NCBI RefSeq assembly: GCF_014202475.1
Contig: NZ_JACHGV010000002.1
Location: 62,001 to 126,000, forward strand
Reading direction: 5' to 3'
Origin: Streptomyces paradoxus
GTDB taxonomy: Bacteria > Actinomycetota > Actinomycetes > Streptomycetales > Streptomycetaceae
Length of the DNA: 64,000 nt
The position numbers were made by a program, and so were the translations under genes. The notes beneath the pieces were generated by a model. The model was not told the origin of the DNA and did no database searches. It was given only the letters and a program-made list of their open reading frames with translations. Each line of letters starts with the position of its first letter. Position 1 is the first letter of the stretch. This document shows, piece by piece, positions 30,646 through 38,921 of this stretch.

Positions 30646-32400
30646 GTGCCTCAACTACGTCTCGCCCTGAACCAGATCGACGCCGGCGTCGGCGACCTCG
30701 CCGGGAACACCGAGTCGATCGTCCGCTGGACCCGGCACTCCGCCGAACAGGGAGCGCATCTCGTGGCGTTCCCCGAGATGGTGCTGACCGGGTATCCCGT
30801 CGAGGACCTGGCGCTCAGGTCGTCCTTCGTGGAGGCCTCTCGCGCGGCGCTGCGCGCTCTCGCCGCGCGTCTGGCCGAGGAGGGCTTCGGAGAGCTGCCG
30901 GTGATCGTCGGCTACCTCGACCGCAGCGCGACAGCCCAGCCGAAGTACGGCCAGCCGGCCGGCGCACCGCAGAACGCGGGCGCGGTGCTGTACGGCGGTG
31001 AGGTGGTCCTCAACTTCGCCAAGCACCACCTGCCGAACTACGGCGTGTTCGACGAGTTCCGCTACTTCGTGCCCGGCGACAGCATGCCGGTGCTGCGGGT
31101 GCACGGCGTGGATGTCGCCCTGGCCATCTGTGAGGACCTCTGGCAGGACGGCGGCCGCGTCCCCGCCGCCCGTTCGGCGCGGGCGGGCCTGCTGGTCTCG
31201 ATCAACGCCTCCCCCTATGAGCGCAACAAGGACGACACGCGCCTGGAGCTGGTCCGCAAGCGGGCCCAGGAGGCCGGCTGCACCACGGCGTACCTGGCGA
31301 TGATCGGCGGCCAGGACGAGCTCGTGTTCGACGGCGACTCGATCGTCGTCGACAAGGACGGCGAGGTCGTGGCGCGGGCGCCGCAGTTCGCCGAGGGCTG
31401 TGTGGTCCTGGACCTGGACCTGCCGGCGGCGTCGGCGGACGCCCCCACCGGCGTGGTCGACGACGGGCTGCGCATCGACCGCGTGGTGCTCTCCGAGGAG
31501 CCGCTGCCCGCGTACGAGCCCGAGCTCACGGGCGGCTACGCGGACCGCCTGGACGACGACGAGGAGGTCTACTCGGCGCTGGTCGTGGGCCTGCGGGCGT
31601 ACGTCGCGAAGAACGGCTTCACGTCGGTCCTCATCGGCCTGTCGGGCGGTATCGACTCCTCGCTGGTCGCGGCGATCGCGTGCGACGCGGTGGGCGCGCA
31701 GAACGTGTACGGCGTGTCGATGCCGTCGAAATACTCCTCGGACCACTCCAAGGACGACGCGGCCGAACTGGCCCGCCGCACGGGCCTGAACTACCGCACG
31801 GTCGCGATCGAGCCGATGTTCGACGCCTACATGGGCGCGCTGGGCCTGACGGGGCTGGCGGAGGAGAACCTCCAGTCGCGTCTGCGCGGCACGCTGCTCA
31901 TGGCGATCTCCAACCAGGAGGGCCACATCGTCCTGGCGCCGGGCAACAAGTCGGAGCTGGCGGTCGGCTACTCCACGCTCTACGGCGACTCCGTCGGGGC
32001 GTACGGCCCCATCAAGGACGTCTACAAGACGTCGGTCTTCCGCCTGTCGGAGTGGCGCAACCGGGCCGCCCGGGAGCGCGGCCAGACCCCGCCGATCCCG
32101 GAGAACTCGATCACCAAGCCCCCGAGCGCGGAGCTGCGCCCGGGCCAGGTCGACACGGACTCGCTGCCCGACTACCCCGTGCTGGACGCGATCCTGGAGC
32201 TGTACGTCGACCGGGACCGGGGCGCGGACGAGATCGTGGCGGCCGGGTTCGACGCGGAGCTGGTCGCGAAGACGCTGCGCATGGTCGACACGGCCGAGTA
32301 CAAGCGGCGCCAGTACCCGCCGGGCACGAAGATCTCGCCGAAGGGCTTCGGGAAGGACCGGCGGCTGCCGATCACGAACGGGTGGCGGGAGTCGCTCTGA
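30646..32400 (+). CDS. nadE: Glutamine-dependent NAD+ synthetase
   Basis: A 584-aa two-domain enzyme from GTG 30646. The N-terminal nitrilase-type amidase has the Glu/Lys/Cys triad: E44 (FPEMVLTGYP), K126 (AKHHLPNYG) and C162 (ICEDLWQDG); it releases ammonia from glutamine. The C-terminal ATP-pyrophosphatase domain has the P-loop SGGIDSS at 333-339 and KSELAVGYSTLYGD, and it amidates deaminoNAD+. This is the last step of NAD synthesis, in the cytoplasm. A TANNNT hexamer 7 nt upstream and no Shine-Dalgarno suggest a leaderless transcript starting just after the sedolisin terminator. An 11-bp inverted repeat follows its stop. Confidence 0.95.
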   Translation: MPQLRLALNQIDAGVGDLAGNTESIVRWTRHSAEQGAHLVAFPEMVLTGYPVEDLALRSSFVEASRAALRALAARLAEEGFGELPVIVGYLDRSATAQPKYGQPAGAPQNAGAVLYGGEVVLNFAKHHLPNYGVFDEFRYFVPGDSMPVLRVHGVDVALAICEDLWQDGGRVPAARSARAGLLVSINASPYERNKDDTRLELVRKRAQEAGCTTAYLAMIGGQDELVFDGDSIVVDKDGEVVARAPQFAEGCVVLDLDLPAASADAPTGVVDDGLRIDRVVLSEEPLPAYEPELTGGYADRLDDDEEVYSALVVGLRAYVAKNGFTSVLIGLSGGIDSSLVAAIACDAVGAQNVYGVSMPSKYSSDHSKDDAAELARRTGLNYRTVAIEPMFDAYMGALGLTGLAEENLQSRLRGTLLMAISNQEGHIVLAPGNKSELAVGYSTLYGDSVGAYGPIKDVYKTSVFRLSEWRNRAARERGQTPPIPENSITKPPSAELRPGQVDTDSLPDYPVLDAILELYVDRDRGADEIVAAGFDAELVAKTLRMVDTAEYKRRQYPPGTKISPKGFGKDRRLPITNGWRESL

Positions 32401-32421
32401 GTGGCGTGCCGGAAGGGACTC

Positions 32422-32447
32422 GGTAGGCAAGTGGATACTTGCCTACC
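32422..32447. repeat. Perfect 11-bp inverted repeat after nadE
   Basis: GGTAGGCAAGT-GGAT-ACTTGCCTACC, 22 nt past the nadE stop and directly before the ArsR-like relic. It could be the nadE terminator (tetraloop, no T-run) or a former operator of the relic regulator. Confidence 0.6.
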
Positions 32448-32463
32448 CTGGGGTCGCGGCCGA

Positions 32464-32535
32464 GGCCCTTTCAGAGCCTTGGCCGGCCCCACCCGCCGCA
32501 CCATCCTCGACGAGCTCACGGGGCTACCGGACCCG
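32464..32535 (+). pseudogene. Probable remnant of an ArsR-type regulator N-terminus
   Basis: In the frame of 32470, the translation FRALAGPTRRTILDELTGL closely resembles the conserved N-terminal helix of ArsR repressors (F-x-A-L-A-D-P-T-R-R-x-I-L-x-x-L). After GL the homology stops, and the frame runs into the ribosome binding site of the VOC gene without the DNA-binding helices. ArsR genes are often paired with VOC or SRPBCC genes, so an internal deletion that fused the regulator's start to the next gene's leader is a reasonable reading. Evidence is one short segment only. Confidence 0.4.
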
Positions 32536-32548
32536 AGGAGAGCAGCCC

Positions 32549-32941
32549 ATGAAGATCCATCTGACCAGCGTCTTCGTCGACGACCAGGCCAAGGCCCTGC
32601 GCTTCTACACCGAGGTCCTCGGCTTCGTGAAGAAGTACGACGTCCCGGTGAGCGGGACGGACCGCTGGCTGACCGTCGTCTCCCCCGAGGAGCCCGGCGG
32701 CACGGAACTGCTCCTGGAGCCCGCCGGCCACCCGGCCGTCAAGCCCTACCGTGACGCGCTCGCCGCCGACGGCATCCCGCTCGCCCAGTTCGCCGTCGCC
32801 GACGTCCGGGCCGAGTACGAGCGCCTGACCGGGCTCGGCGTCCGCTTCACCCAGGAGCCCCTGGAAATGGGCCCCGTCACCACGGCCGTCTTCGACGACA
32901 CCTGCGGCAACCTGATCCAGATCGCGACCCAGCCGCAGTAG
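32549..32941 (+). CDS. VOC family protein (glyoxalase-like)
   Basis: A 130-aa single-domain VOC protein from ATG 32549 with GAGGAG upstream. MKIHLTSVFVDDQAKALRFY starts the first unit, GTELLLEPAGHP the mid strand and VFDDTCGNLIQIAT the final strand, where D-x-x-G-N replaces D-P-D-G-N. Such proteins dimerise to form a metal site; substrate unknown. It sits behind an apparent ArsR relic, so it may be the structural gene of a former regulator-enzyme pair. Confidence 0.82.
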   Translation: MKIHLTSVFVDDQAKALRFYTEVLGFVKKYDVPVSGTDRWLTVVSPEEPGGTELLLEPAGHPAVKPYRDALAADGIPLAQFAVADVRAEYERLTGLGVRFTQEPLEMGPVTTAVFDDTCGNLIQIATQPQ

Positions 32942-32946
32942 ACGTC

Positions 32947-33007
32947 GTCACCACCTTGACCGGTGACAACTCCCGGTGCCACCATCGTCACCTGCTCAAG
33001 TGGTGAC
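32947..33007. repeat. Two copies of GTCACC-N9-GGTGAC upstream of the HAD gene
   Basis: GTCACC-N9-GGTGAC occurs at 32947-32967 and 32987-33007, 40 bp apart start to start. Spacer bases show the second copy is largely the reverse complement of the first, so the pair can also fold into one long hairpin with a 19-nt loop. It may be a tandem operator for the HAD gene or a terminator for the VOC gene. Confidence 0.6.
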
Positions 33008-33032
33008 ACACCTGTCCGGCACGGGAGAACTC

Positions 33033-33743
33033 ATGACGGCGATCCGCGACATCGAGGTCGTCGTCTTCGACGTCCTGGGCACCATGGTCGACGAACCCGG
33101 CGGGCTTCGATCGGCGATACGGGAAGCGACCGGCCTGTCCGGCCCGACGGCCGCCGACGAGCTCGTCGCCCTGTGGCGGCGGCACTGCGAGCAGGAGCGG
33201 GAACGCGTCCGGCAGGGGCAACGCCCGTACGCGAGCACGGAGGTGCTCGACGCCGGGGCCGCCCGGCTGGTGGCCCGGCACGCCGGAGTGACCGACCCGG
33301 GGGCCGTCGCGCGGCTCGCCACGGCGGGGCGGCGGCTGCCCGCGTGGGACGACTCCGCCGCGGGGCTGGAGCGGCTCTCGCGGCGGTACCCCGTGATGGG
33401 GCTGTCCGACGCCGGCCGCACGGCCCTGCTGCACCTCAACGCGCACGCCGGACTGCGCTGGCACCGAGCGCTGTCGGCGGAGGCCGTCCTGGCCTACAAG
33501 CCGGCGCCCGAGGTCTACCGACTCGCCCTCGACAGCGCCGGATGCCCACCCGAACGCGTGCTGATGGTCGCCGCCCACGCCTGGGACCTGCGCGGTGCTC
33601 AGGCGGCCGGCATGCGCACCGCCTACGTCCACCGGCCGGCCGGGGATCCGCCCACGGATTCCGACGACTTCGACGGGCGGTTCGACAAACTGGGAGACCT
33701 GGTCGGTGCACTGACGGGCAGTCAGGCGGAGGCGGTCGGGTAG
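33033..33743 (+). CDS. HAD-superfamily hydrolase (haloacid dehalogenase type II-like)
   Basis: A 236-aa protein from ATG 33033 (GGGAG upstream). HAD motif I is VVFDVLGTMVD (nucleophile Asp; the usual second Asp two residues later is Leu, as in L-2-haloacid dehalogenases). Motif II is MGLSDAGR, the motif III Lys is in AYKPAPEVY, and motif IV is MVAAHAWDLRGAQAAGM. This pattern fits type II haloacid dehalogenases, which displace halide via an aspartyl ester, but many relatives have other phosphatase-like activities. A tandem inverted-repeat region lies just upstream. Confidence 0.85.
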   Translation: MTAIRDIEVVVFDVLGTMVDEPGGLRSAIREATGLSGPTAADELVALWRRHCEQERERVRQGQRPYASTEVLDAGAARLVARHAGVTDPGAVARLATAGRRLPAWDDSAAGLERLSRRYPVMGLSDAGRTALLHLNAHAGLRWHRALSAEAVLAYKPAPEVYRLALDSAGCPPERVLMVAAHAWDLRGAQAAGMRTAYVHRPAGDPPTDSDDFDGRFDKLGDLVGALTGSQAEAVG

Positions 33744-33822
33744 CGCGCCCGTCTCGCACCCCGGTCAAAGGAACGGCAGTGCGCGGGATCTGATCCCGCG
33801 GGCTGCCGTGTGCCGGGAGCCG

Positions 33823-35040
33823 TCAGTGGTGCACCGCTTCGGCCTCCTGCGGGACGTGGCTCGCCACGATCCGCTCGCGCCCGGCGACCGGAGCCCGGCG
33901 CCGGTCCACCGCGTAGGCCAGCGAGGCCACGGCCAGGCCGAGGACGGCCAGGGCCACACCGGCCAGGGCCGGGGAGGTGACACCGAAGCCCGCGGCCAGC
34001 GCGAGGCCGCCGATCCAGGCGCCGCCGGCGTTGGCCAGGTTGAAGGCGGCCTGGTTGGCCGAGGAGGCCAGGGAGGGGGCCGAGGAGGCCTTCTCCATGA
34101 CCATCAGCTGGAGCGGGGAGCCGGTGGCGAAGGCCGCCATGCCGAGCAGGGTGACGGCCACGGCGGCCGTGAGCTCCGTGCGCATCAGAAGCGGGAACAG
34201 CGCCAGGACCGCCACCAGCGCGGTGAGGCCGCCGAACAGCGTGCCGCGCAGGGAGTGGTCGGCCAGGCGGCCGCCCAGCAGATTGCCGGCGGTCGCGCCG
34301 ACACCGAACAGGGCCAGCAGCAGGGTGACGCTGGCGTCGGCATAGCCGGCGGCGTCCGTGAGCATCGGCGTGATGTAGCTGTAGGCCGCGAAGAGGGCAC
34401 CGAAGCCCGCGACGGTCGTGCCGAGCGACAGCCAGACCGGCAGGGAGCGCAGGGCGGCCAGTTCGCCGCGCAGGCCCTTCGCGGTGGTGTGCTCGTGGTC
34501 GTGCGGGATGAGGAACGCGAGCGCGGCGATGGCCGCCAGGCCGATGGCGCTGACGCCGAGGAAGGTCGCCCTCCAGCCGAGGTGCTGGCCCATCAGGGTC
34601 GCGACCGGCACGCCCGCGACGTTCGCGACCGTCAGGCCGAGGAACATCAGCGAGACCGAGCGGGCCTTGCGTTCGGGGGCGACCATGTTCGTCGCGACGA
34701 CGGCGCCCACGCCGAAGAAGGCGCCGTGCGGCAGACCGCTCAGGAAGCGGGCGGCCAGCAGCCAGCCGTTGTCGGGCGCGAGGGCCGACAGGGCGTTGCC
34801 CACGACGAACAGTCCCATCAGGCCGATCAGGACCGTGCGCCGGGACATCCTGGCGGTGACCGCGGCCAGCAGCGGGGCGCCGATGACGACGCCCAGCGCG
34901 TACGCCGACACCAGATGGCCAGCGCTGGGTATCGAGATGTTCAGGTCGTCCGCGACATCGGGCAGCAGCCCCATCATCACGAACTCGGTCGTACCGATGC
35001 CGAAGGCGCCCACGGCAAGGGCGAGCAGGGCCAGGGGCAT
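33823..35040 (-). CDS. MFS drug exporter (AraJ/DHA1 type)
   Basis: A 405-aa, 12-TM transporter from the ATG at 35040, which has AAAGG 8 nt upstream; the ORF's extra 25 upstream residues are polar and have no ribosome binding site. Conserved pieces: ALAVGAFGIGTTEFVMMGLLPDVA (helix 1), RMSRRTVLIG (loop 2-3 motif A-like) and RFLSGLPHGAFFGVGA (helix 4). This is the arabinose-efflux/chloramphenicol-resistance-like branch of DHA1, which exports drugs or sugars using the proton gradient. The upstream region carries TCCGTAC-N12-GTACGGA, a likely operator, with no obvious regulator gene next to it. Confidence 0.88.
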   Translation of the reverse strand: MPLALLALAVGAFGIGTTEFVMMGLLPDVADDLNISIPSAGHLVSAYALGVVIGAPLLAAVTARMSRRTVLIGLMGLFVVGNALSALAPDNGWLLAARFLSGLPHGAFFGVGAVVATNMVAPERKARSVSLMFLGLTVANVAGVPVATLMGQHLGWRATFLGVSAIGLAAIAALAFLIPHDHEHTTAKGLRGELAALRSLPVWLSLGTTVAGFGALFAAYSYITPMLTDAAGYADASVTLLLALFGVGATAGNLLGGRLADHSLRGTLFGGLTALVAVLALFPLLMRTELTAAVAVTLLGMAAFATGSPLQLMVMEKASSAPSLASSANQAAFNLANAGGAWIGGLALAAGFGVTSPALAGVALAVLGLAVASLAYAVDRRRAPVAGRERIVASHVPQEAEAVHH

Positions 35041-35069
35041 GAGGGAGCCTTTCGAGACTTGCTTGGAGA

Positions 35070-35095
35070 TCCGTACGCGTATGTTCAAGTACGGA
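35070..35095. promoter_or_regulatory. Operator-like inverted repeat upstream of the MFS exporter
   Basis: TCCGTAC-N12-GTACGGA, perfect 7-bp arms, 30-55 bp upstream of the ATG at 35040. The position fits promoter overlap. Confidence 0.45.
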
Positions 35096-35176
35096 ACAAA
35101 GTCTCGCAGGCGCACTATTCCACGCGGTGACGCGGAGGTTGCGGATTTCTGTCCGGACTGCCCTGACCAGCGGCTT

Positions 35177-36229
35177 TCAGGAGCCGGTTGTGGTGACCAT
35201 CACACGGGCCGCGACCGGCAGATGGTCGCTGCCGGTCTGCGGGAGGGTCCACGAACTCTCCGGCTTCAGGCCCCGCACCATGATCTGGTCGATGCGCGCC
35301 ATCGGGAACGACGCCGGCCAGCTGAAGCCGAAACCGCTGCCGGCCGCGCCCTGCGTCGAGCGCATCTGGGAGGTGACGGCGTTGAGCGCGCGGTCGTTCA
35401 TCGTGCCGTTGAGGTCGCCGAGCAGGACGACGTTCTTCAGCGGCTCGCGGGCGATGGACTCGCCGAGGTAGTCGGCGCTCCGGTCGCGCTGGCGGGCCGT
35501 GAATCCGGCCTCCATCTTCACGCGCACCGACGGCAGATGGGCGACGTAGACCGCGACCCGCCCGGCCGGTGCGGTCACGGTGGCGCGCATGGCGCGCGTC
35601 CAGCCCATGTCGAGGTCGACGTCCCGCACGCCGCTCAGCGGGTACTTGCTCCACACGCCGACCGTGCCCTGCACCGAGTGGTAGCGGTACGTCGGCGCCA
35701 GCGCCTTCTCGTACGTCGGGAGCGCGGCCGGAGTCAGCTCCTCCAGGGCGAGCACGTCCGCGCCGGAGGCGGCCACGTCACGGGCGGTGCCGGCCGGGTC
35801 CGGGTTGTCGGCGTTGACGTTGTGCGTGACCACCGTGAGGTCCCCGCCGGTCGCGGTCTTGTCGCTGAGCTGGCCGCCGAAGAGGTTCAGCCAGACCACG
35901 GACGGCAGCACCACCGCGATCAGCGCGGTCGCGGACTTGCGGACCAGGGCGAGGACGAGCAGCACCGGGACGAGGAGCCCCAGCCAGGGCAGGAACGTCT
36001 CGGTGAGACTGCCCAGATTGCCGATGGTGTTCGGGATGCGCGAGTGCAGCACCATGACCAGGGCCAGCAGCACCGCGCACGCGGCGACGACCAGTCCGCG
36101 CCGCCAGATCCGCGGGTCGCCCCGCCAGGGGCCCGCCAGCCGGTCGAACAGGCGCCGAAGCCGGGTTCCCCGGTGCTCGGGCCCCGAGCCGCCGTTGTCC
36201 GTCTCCGTCATGTACGCCTGCTGCGCCAT
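35177..36229 (-). CDS. Membrane-anchored endonuclease/exonuclease/phosphatase (EEP) family protein
   Basis: 350 aa from the ATG at 36229 (GAGG 9 nt upstream). Residues ~40-115 contain three hydrophobic spans (GLVVAACAVLLALVMV, FLPWLGLLVPVLLVLALV, ALIAVVLPSVVWLNLF). The C-terminal ~240 residues are an EEP (DNase I-like) domain on the outer face with THNVNADNP, LALEELTP, LLGDLNGT, FPMARIDQIMV and a terminal GSDHLPV. These are the metal-binding Asn/Glu and the catalytic Asp/His motifs. Substrate may be extracellular nucleic acid or a phospho-ester; unknown. It stands alone between two MFS genes on the same strand. Confidence 0.85.
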   Translation of the reverse strand: MAQQAYMTETDNGGSGPEHRGTRLRRLFDRLAGPWRGDPRIWRRGLVVAACAVLLALVMVLHSRIPNTIGNLGSLTETFLPWLGLLVPVLLVLALVRKSATALIAVVLPSVVWLNLFGGQLSDKTATGGDLTVVTHNVNADNPDPAGTARDVAASGADVLALEELTPAALPTYEKALAPTYRYHSVQGTVGVWSKYPLSGVRDVDLDMGWTRAMRATVTAPAGRVAVYVAHLPSVRVKMEAGFTARQRDRSADYLGESIAREPLKNVVLLGDLNGTMNDRALNAVTSQMRSTQGAAGSGFGFSWPASFPMARIDQIMVRGLKPESSWTLPQTGSDHLPVAARVMVTTTGS

Positions 36230-36408
36230 ACCGTCGCCTCACTGCCTGCCGTGCACACCATCGCCCCCGTGTCTTTACGACCCTAGGGGATGATCCGTTC
36301 CGTTCCCGCCGTCCTGTGACGGCCGTACGGGGGCAGTGACGTCCGAGTCCCCGAGGAGAGTTCCGGTCACGCCCGCCGAAAGCGCCGTCTGTGACGAAAC
36401 GCGCACAC

Positions 36409-37047
36409 TCAGCCGGGCCGGTGGGGCTCGGAACTGACGGGGCGTAGGCCTTCGAGGAGGGTGTCGACGACCTGCTCGGCGAGGTCGCCGGGGAGGTCGG
36501 CGTCGGTGTGCAGCACGGCGCGGAGGAGCATCGGGCCGACGAATATGTCGTTCAGCAGTTCGAGGTCGAGGTCCGTGCGCAGTTCGCCGTTCTCCTGGCC
36601 GCGGCGCAGCACTTCCAGGCCGATCCGGCGGCGCGGGGCGACGACGGTGGCGTGGTACGCCGCCCAGAGTTTCGGACTGCTCTTCATCTGGGCCTGCACG
36701 CTGTGCAGGATCGCCGAGGAGCGGTTGGCCAGGCCGCGCCGGCGCACCTGTTCCAGCAGGACCACGAGGTCGTCGCGCATGGAGGTGCCGGGGAGCGGCG
36801 GGTCCGGGGGTTCGGCGGCGCGTACGACGTCGACGAAGAGTTCCTCCTTGCCGCTCCAGCGGCGGTAGATGGTGGCCTTGCCGACGCCCGCGGTGCGCGC
36901 GATGCGCTCGATGGACAGCTCCGCGAGGGGTACGCCCTCCTCCAGGAGCCGCATCACGCCCTCGATGATGGCCCGCTCGACGGCCTCGCTTCTGGGGCGG
37001 CCCCTCGCGGGACCGTCGGGCGGGGTGTGCCGTTCGGCGAGGCTCAC
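36409..37047 (-). CDS. TetR-family regulator co-transcribed with an MFS exporter
   Basis: 212 aa from a GTG at 37047 with AAGGA ~9 nt upstream. The HTH is SIERIARTAGVGKATIYRRW, then SGKEELFVDVV; the C-terminal domain resembles TetR_C_16-like effector domains. It lies 69 bp downstream of the DHA2 exporter on the same strand, so it is probably the second gene of that operon and a ligand-relieved repressor of it through the palindrome at 38743-38761. Its recognition helix is very similar to that of the TetR protein at 58331-58972. Confidence 0.87.
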   Translation of the reverse strand: MSLAERHTPPDGPARGRPRSEAVERAIIEGVMRLLEEGVPLAELSIERIARTAGVGKATIYRRWSGKEELFVDVVRAAEPPDPPLPGTSMRDDLVVLLEQVRRRGLANRSSAILHSVQAQMKSSPKLWAAYHATVVAPRRRIGLEVLRRGQENGELRTDLDLELLNDIFVGPMLLRAVLHTDADLPGDLAEQVVDTLLEGLRPVSSEPHRPG

Positions 37048-37116
37048 GTCGCTGTGTCCTTCCTGACGGGGTGGAGACCGTTCCCGGCCGTGCGGGGAGT
37101 GAATTCTCCCGCAGGT

Positions 37117-38718
37117 CTACGAACCCGTGTGCGACAACTCGTCCTCCTCCGGCGCCCGCTGGGGCGACGGCGGCCTGCCCGGCAGGAACAGCGCCACGAC
37201 GACCGCGCCGATCAGGGCGACGCCCGCGCCCCACAGGGCGGTCACGTGCATCGCGTGCAGGAACGCGTCATAGGCCGATGTGACGAGGGACTCGCCCTGC
37301 GGGCCCAGCCTGTCCGCGATGCCGAGCGTGGCCTCGATGGACTCCCCCGCGGGGTGGCGCAGGGCCGGGGGCAGCGCGCCGAGCTTGTCCTCGATGCCCG
37401 TGCGGTACGCCGTCGACAGCACCGAACCGAGGACGGCGATGCCGAGGGCGCCGCCGACCTGCCGGAAGGTGTTGCTGAGCGCGGAGGCGGAGCCGGCCTT
37501 CTCGCGGGGCAGGGCCTGCATGATGACGACGCTGACCGGCGTCATGATGTGCGCCATGCCGGTTCCCATCAGGAAGAAGATCACTTCCAGGATCCAGATG
37601 GGCGTGTCGGCGTCCAGGACGGCGAAGGCGGCCAGCATGGCGGCGATGACGAGCAGACCGGCCGTGGTCGTGGCCTTGTTGCCGAAGCGGTCGACGACCA
37701 GCCGGGCGCGCGGCGCGAAGATCAACTGGGCGGCGGCCAGCGGCAGCATCAGCAGACCGGTCTGCAGCGCCGAGTAGCCGCGCACGCTCTGCGTGTAGAA
37801 GACGGAGAAGAAGGTCACGCCCATCAGTGCGAAGAAGACCAGCGCGATGGCGGCGATGGCGGCCGAGAAGGCCTTGTTCCTGAAGTACGTGACGTCTATC
37901 GACGGATGGTCGCTGCGCTTCTCGAACACGACGAACGCGACGAGCACGGCGAGGCCGGCGCCGATGGTCGCCAGCACGGTCGCGTCGGTGAAGTCGGCGA
38001 GCTGGCCGCCCTTGATGATGCCGTAGACGAGCAGGACCAGGCCGACGACGGACAGCACGACGCCGACGGGGTCGATCCGGCCGGGGTTCGGGTCGCGCGA
38101 GTCGGGCACCAGCCAGAGCATCAGCGCGAGCCCGAGCAGCACGATCGGTACGTTGACGAGGAAGACCGAGCCCCACCAGAAGTGCTCGAGCAGCACGCCG
38201 CCGGTGATCGGGCCGATGGCGATGGCGAGGCCGACGCCGCCTGCCCAGACGCCGATGGCCTTCGGCTGCTCCTCGCGCTCGAAGACGTTCATGAGGACGG
38301 CGAGGGTGGCGGGCATCACGAACGCGGCGCCCAGGCCCATCACGGCCCGGAAGGTGATCAGCTCGCCCGGCGAGCCGGAGAACGCGGCGAGCGCCGAGCC
38401 GATGCCGAACACGGCGAGACCGCCGATCAGCACCTTCTTGCGGCCCACCCGGTCGCCGAGCAGTCCGGCGGTGAACAGCAGGCCCGCGAAGACGAGGGTG
38501 TAGGCGTTGATGGCCCACTCCAGCTCGCTCTGCGTGGCGCCGAGGCCGGTGGGGGCCGGGGTGGAGATCGTCTTGATGGCGACGTTCAGGATCGAGTTGT
38601 CGAGCACGACGATCAGCAGGCTCAGCATCAGCACGCCGAGGATCGCCCAGCGGCGCCGGTGCACCGCTTCCGGTACGCGTGGGCCGGTGGGGGCGGCCGG
38701 GTCGGCAGGAGTAGTCAT
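37117..38718 (-). CDS. MFS multidrug exporter, DHA2 (EmrB/QacA) family
   Basis: A 533-aa, 14-TM transporter from the ATG at 38718. [25 protein letters not shown] is the first helix with motif D1, [13 protein letters not shown] is motif A, and the [13 protein letters not shown] region and the [10 protein letters not shown] stretch are typical of the family. It would export hydrophobic drugs in exchange for protons. The upstream DNA has a perfect 9-1-9 palindrome 25-43 bp from the ATG, and the tetR gene follows in the same operon. The ribosome binding site is weak. Confidence 0.9.
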   Translation of the reverse strand: MTTPADPAAPTGPRVPEAVHRRRWAILGVLMLSLLIVVLDNSILNVAIKTISTPAPTGLGATQSELEWAINAYTLVFAGLLFTAGLLGDRVGRKKVLIGGLAVFGIGSALAAFSGSPGELITFRAVMGLGAAFVMPATLAVLMNVFEREEQPKAIGVWAGGVGLAIAIGPITGGVLLEHFWWGSVFLVNVPIVLLGLALMLWLVPDSRDPNPGRIDPVGVVLSVVGLVLLVYGIIKGGQLADFTDATVLATIGAGLAVLVAFVVFEKRSDHPSIDVTYFRNKAFSAAIAAIALVFFALMGVTFFSVFYTQSVRGYSALQTGLLMLPLAAAQLIFAPRARLVVDRFGNKATTTAGLLVIAAMLAAFAVLDADTPIWILEVIFFLMGTGMAHIMTPVSVVIMQALPREKAGSASALSNTFRQVGGALGIAVLGSVLSTAYRTGIEDKLGALPPALRHPAGESIEATLGIADRLGPQGESLVTSAYDAFLHAMHVTALWGAGVALIGAVVVALFLPGRPPSPQRAPEEDELSHTGS

Positions 38719-38742
38719 GGCACCGAGCCTAGAAGCATTTCG

Positions 38743-38761
38743 ATACGAGACCGTCTCGTAT
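38743..38761. promoter_or_regulatory. TetR operator of the DHA2 exporter operon
   Basis: ATACGAGAC-C-GTCTCGTAT, a perfect 9-1-9 palindrome 25 bp upstream of the exporter ATG. The ACGAGAC half-site recurs at 59030-59048, upstream of another tetR. Confidence 0.75.
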
Positions 38762-38842
38762 TGGAATTCTCTTACCGGGATCTTACGCAACATCCGCTGT
38801 GCGGACCCGGGGGCGGAACTCACAAGGGCTCCCCTAGCCCTC

Positions 38843-38861
38843 GGTGGCACGAGGTGCCACC
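38843..38861. promoter_or_regulatory. Inverted repeat upstream of panB
   Basis: GGTGGCAC-GAG-GTGCCACC, a perfect 8-3-8 repeat 61 bp before the panB ATG. Role unknown: operator or leader hairpin. Confidence 0.45.
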
Positions 38862-38921
38862 ATGGACGTGGTCCGGGGACGCCGTCAGGGCGCCTCGAGA
38901 TGACGTGTTAGGAGCCGTGCA

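Noticed and set aside
32401..32754. 117-residue frame spanning the ArsR-like segment and the VOC gene start
   Set aside because: After the short ArsR-like helix it becomes an out-of-frame translation of the VOC gene; not an intact gene.
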